Shown here: positions 6,771 to 7,778 of the stretch, in pieces
How positions within the stretch are numbered: position 1 is the first letter of the stretch
Layout of the letters: each line of letters opens with the position of its first letter
NCBI GenBank assembly: GCA_031424915.1
Contig: JANPII010000043.1
Span: 1 to 7,778 of the forward strand
DNA: 7,778 bases
Direction of reading: 5' to 3'
Source: JANPII01 sp031424915
Lineage (GTDB): Bacteria; Pseudomonadota; Alphaproteobacteria; Rickettsiales; Midichloriaceae
Translations under genes and position numbers: made by a program
Notes under the pieces: generated by a model
What the model saw: the letters and a program-made list of their open reading frames with translations, nothing else
Database searches by the model: none
What the model was told of the DNA's origin: nothing

Positions 6771-7778
6771 ATGCATAATACGTACCTTAACAAGGAGACG
6801 ACTCTTCTTCCTATTAAAGATTGGAAAGAAGCCATACAAGATTTTATATCTACCGTCACAAGCGGAAATCTAGAAAAGATTAAGGAAATATGGAATCACA
6901 CTCCTCCTTCAGAGCGACAAAGCCTGCTGGCGACTTGGAGTTATACAGCTTTTGAATGTAGCGCAAAGAATGGTTATTTAGAAGTAATGCAGCAATTATG
7001 GGAATGGTGCGAGGCTAAAGAAAGGGTAAGAATGCTTAGACATTATTATGCTAATAAGCCCTTCCCGAGTTATGCGCCTTTCGTAAAAGCCGCTAGAAAT
7101 GATCATTTAGAAATATTAAAACAGTTATGGCAGTGGTGTGAGCATAAAGAACGAGAAGAAATGCTCTATGGGAAGAGAAATGAGCCCTTCATTAATGCGG
7201 TTGAGGGTGGCCACTTAGAAGTCCTTAAACAGCTATGGGAGTGGGGTAAAATTGAAAAGCGGGCGAGGCTATTGGTATGTGGTAATGAGAGAGCGTTTGA
7301 AACAGCTGCTAGCAATGGCCATTTAGAAGTCCTAAGACAATTACGTTACTGGTATGAGCTTCAGCGACGAGATTTTCTATTTCTAATTCCCCCCGCTTTC
7401 AGGGCAACTGCTGAAAAAGGGCACCTAGAAGTATTAAAGCAATTGTGGGAATGGTGTGAGCCTGATAAGCAGCAAAAAATGCTAATAAAATCTGACTATA
7501 GTACCTTCCATTGGGCGTCTGGGAAAGGACATCTGCATATAATAAGGCAACTTTGGGAGTGGTGTGAACCCCAGAAGAGAAACGAAATGCTTATGGCAAG
7601 AAATTATGATGCTTTCCTTTGGGCTGCTAGAGAAGGCCACCTAGAAGTATTAAAGCAATTGTGGGAATGGTGTGAGCTTAATGAAAGGCAGCTAATGTTA
7701 AGCGCGGGAAAATATGAGGCTTTCAGTACTGCAGCAGGAAATAATAATTTAAATATGCTTGTATGGCTGTGGCAGTGC
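6771..7778 (+). CDS. Tandem-repeat protein, divergent ankyrin-like, 3' end outside window
   Basis: The frame is open from the ATG at 6771 to the right edge: 336 codons without a stop. After a short N-terminal stretch the protein is built of a repeat of about 36 residues. Its core reads AF..AA..GHLEVLKQLWEWCE..ER..ML, and the conserved Phe recurs at 25, 61, 104, 140, 176, 210, 246, 282 and 318. The AA..GHLEVLKQL part matches the two helices of an ankyrin repeat, but the TPLH turn is replaced by a Tyr/Ala-Phe pair and the linker is lengthened (33 residues is the ankyrin norm). The second helix is strikingly Trp-rich (WEWC). No signal peptide or membrane segment is visible in the part seen. Such proteins are abundant in amoeba-associated and Rickettsiales bacteria, where some are type IV secretion effectors; binding partner and secretion are inference, and any C-terminal secretion signal is outside the window. 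The gene stands apart from ftsK with its own likely promoter. Confidence 0.8.
   Translation, partial: MHNTYLNKETTLLPIKDWKEAIQDFISTVTSGNLEKIKEIWNHTPPSERQSLLATWSYTAFECSAKNGYLEVMQQLWEWCEAKERVRMLRHYYANKPFPSYAPFVKAARNDHLEILKQLWQWCEHKEREEMLYGKRNEPFINAVEGGHLEVLKQLWEWGKIEKRARLLVCGNERAFETAASNGHLEVLRQLRYWYELQRRDFLFLIPPAFRATAEKGHLEVLKQLWEWCEPDKQQKMLIKSDYSTFHWASGKGHLHIIRQLWEWCEPQKRNEMLMARNYDAFLWAAREGHLEVLKQLWEWCELNERQLMLSAGKYEAFSTAAGNNNLNMLVWLWQC
6843..7778 (+). repeat. Coding tandem repeat array, about 108 bases per unit
   Basis: Nine units are marked by Phe codons at 6843, 6951, 7080, 7188, 7296, 7398, 7506, 7614 and 7722. Spacing is 108 bases (36 codons) except for 129 bases between the second and third units (seven extra codons) and 102 between the fifth and sixth (two codons fewer). 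The first unit is degenerate and the last is cut by the window edge. All length changes keep the frame. Confidence 0.8.
7422..7677 (+). repeat. Two identical 40-base segments within the repeat array
   Basis: Bases 7422-7461 and 7638-7677 are identical over 40 positions, including third codon positions, and encode HLEVLKQLWEWCE. They start 216 bases apart, exactly two repeat units. The intervening unit encodes a similar peptide (HLHIIRQLWEWCE) with different codons. This points to recent copying or gene conversion between non-adjacent units. Confidence 0.75.

Noticed and set aside
6843..7778. Regular repeats as a CRISPR array
   Set aside because: The repeats are translated in one open frame, are imperfect, and have a 108-base period set by protein structure.

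Overview
The window is an AT-rich stretch of bacterial chromosome with every recognisable gene on the + strand. It carries a truncated lipid-exporter-type ABC transporter, a small HAD phosphatase, the flagellar cap gene fliD, the DNA translocase gene ftsK, and the start of a tandem-repeat protein related to ankyrins that runs off the right edge. An alphaproteobacterial-type FtsK, an alphaproteobacterial-type FliD, low GC and a repeat-rich ankyrin-like protein together suggest a host-associated member of the Rickettsiales or Holosporales. Flagellated amoeba symbionts in the Midichloriaceae (such as Jidaibacter) are the closest match I can recall. This placement is inference, not a database result.

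Layout: bases 1-4035 form a tightly packed block. The ABC transporter ends inside the start of the HAD gene (8-base overlap), and fliD begins 9 bases after the HAD stop, so the three are probably co-transcribed. A 108-base gap (4036-4143) follows and contains a good extended -10 promoter for ftsK (4144-6441). The 329-base gap 6442-6770 has no credible gene but is rich in structure. It holds a 130-base element bounded by long imperfect inverted repeats (6516-6645) with an internal hairpin, two copies of an octamer 11 bases apart, an AT-rich heptamer array, and a 6-bp dyad just before the ribosome binding site of the next gene. The last gene (6771 to beyond 7778) encodes about nine units of a tryptophan-rich repeat of about 36 residues.

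Functionally the genes are a mixture. FtsK couples chromosome segregation to division, FliD caps the flagellar filament, the ABC protein probably exports a lipid or other hydrophobic substrate, and the HAD protein dephosphorylates a small metabolite. The repeat protein is a candidate host-interaction protein. The least explained parts are the inverted-repeat element after ftsK and the repeat protein. I see no complete new multi-gene system, CRISPR array, rRNA, tRNA or insertion sequence.
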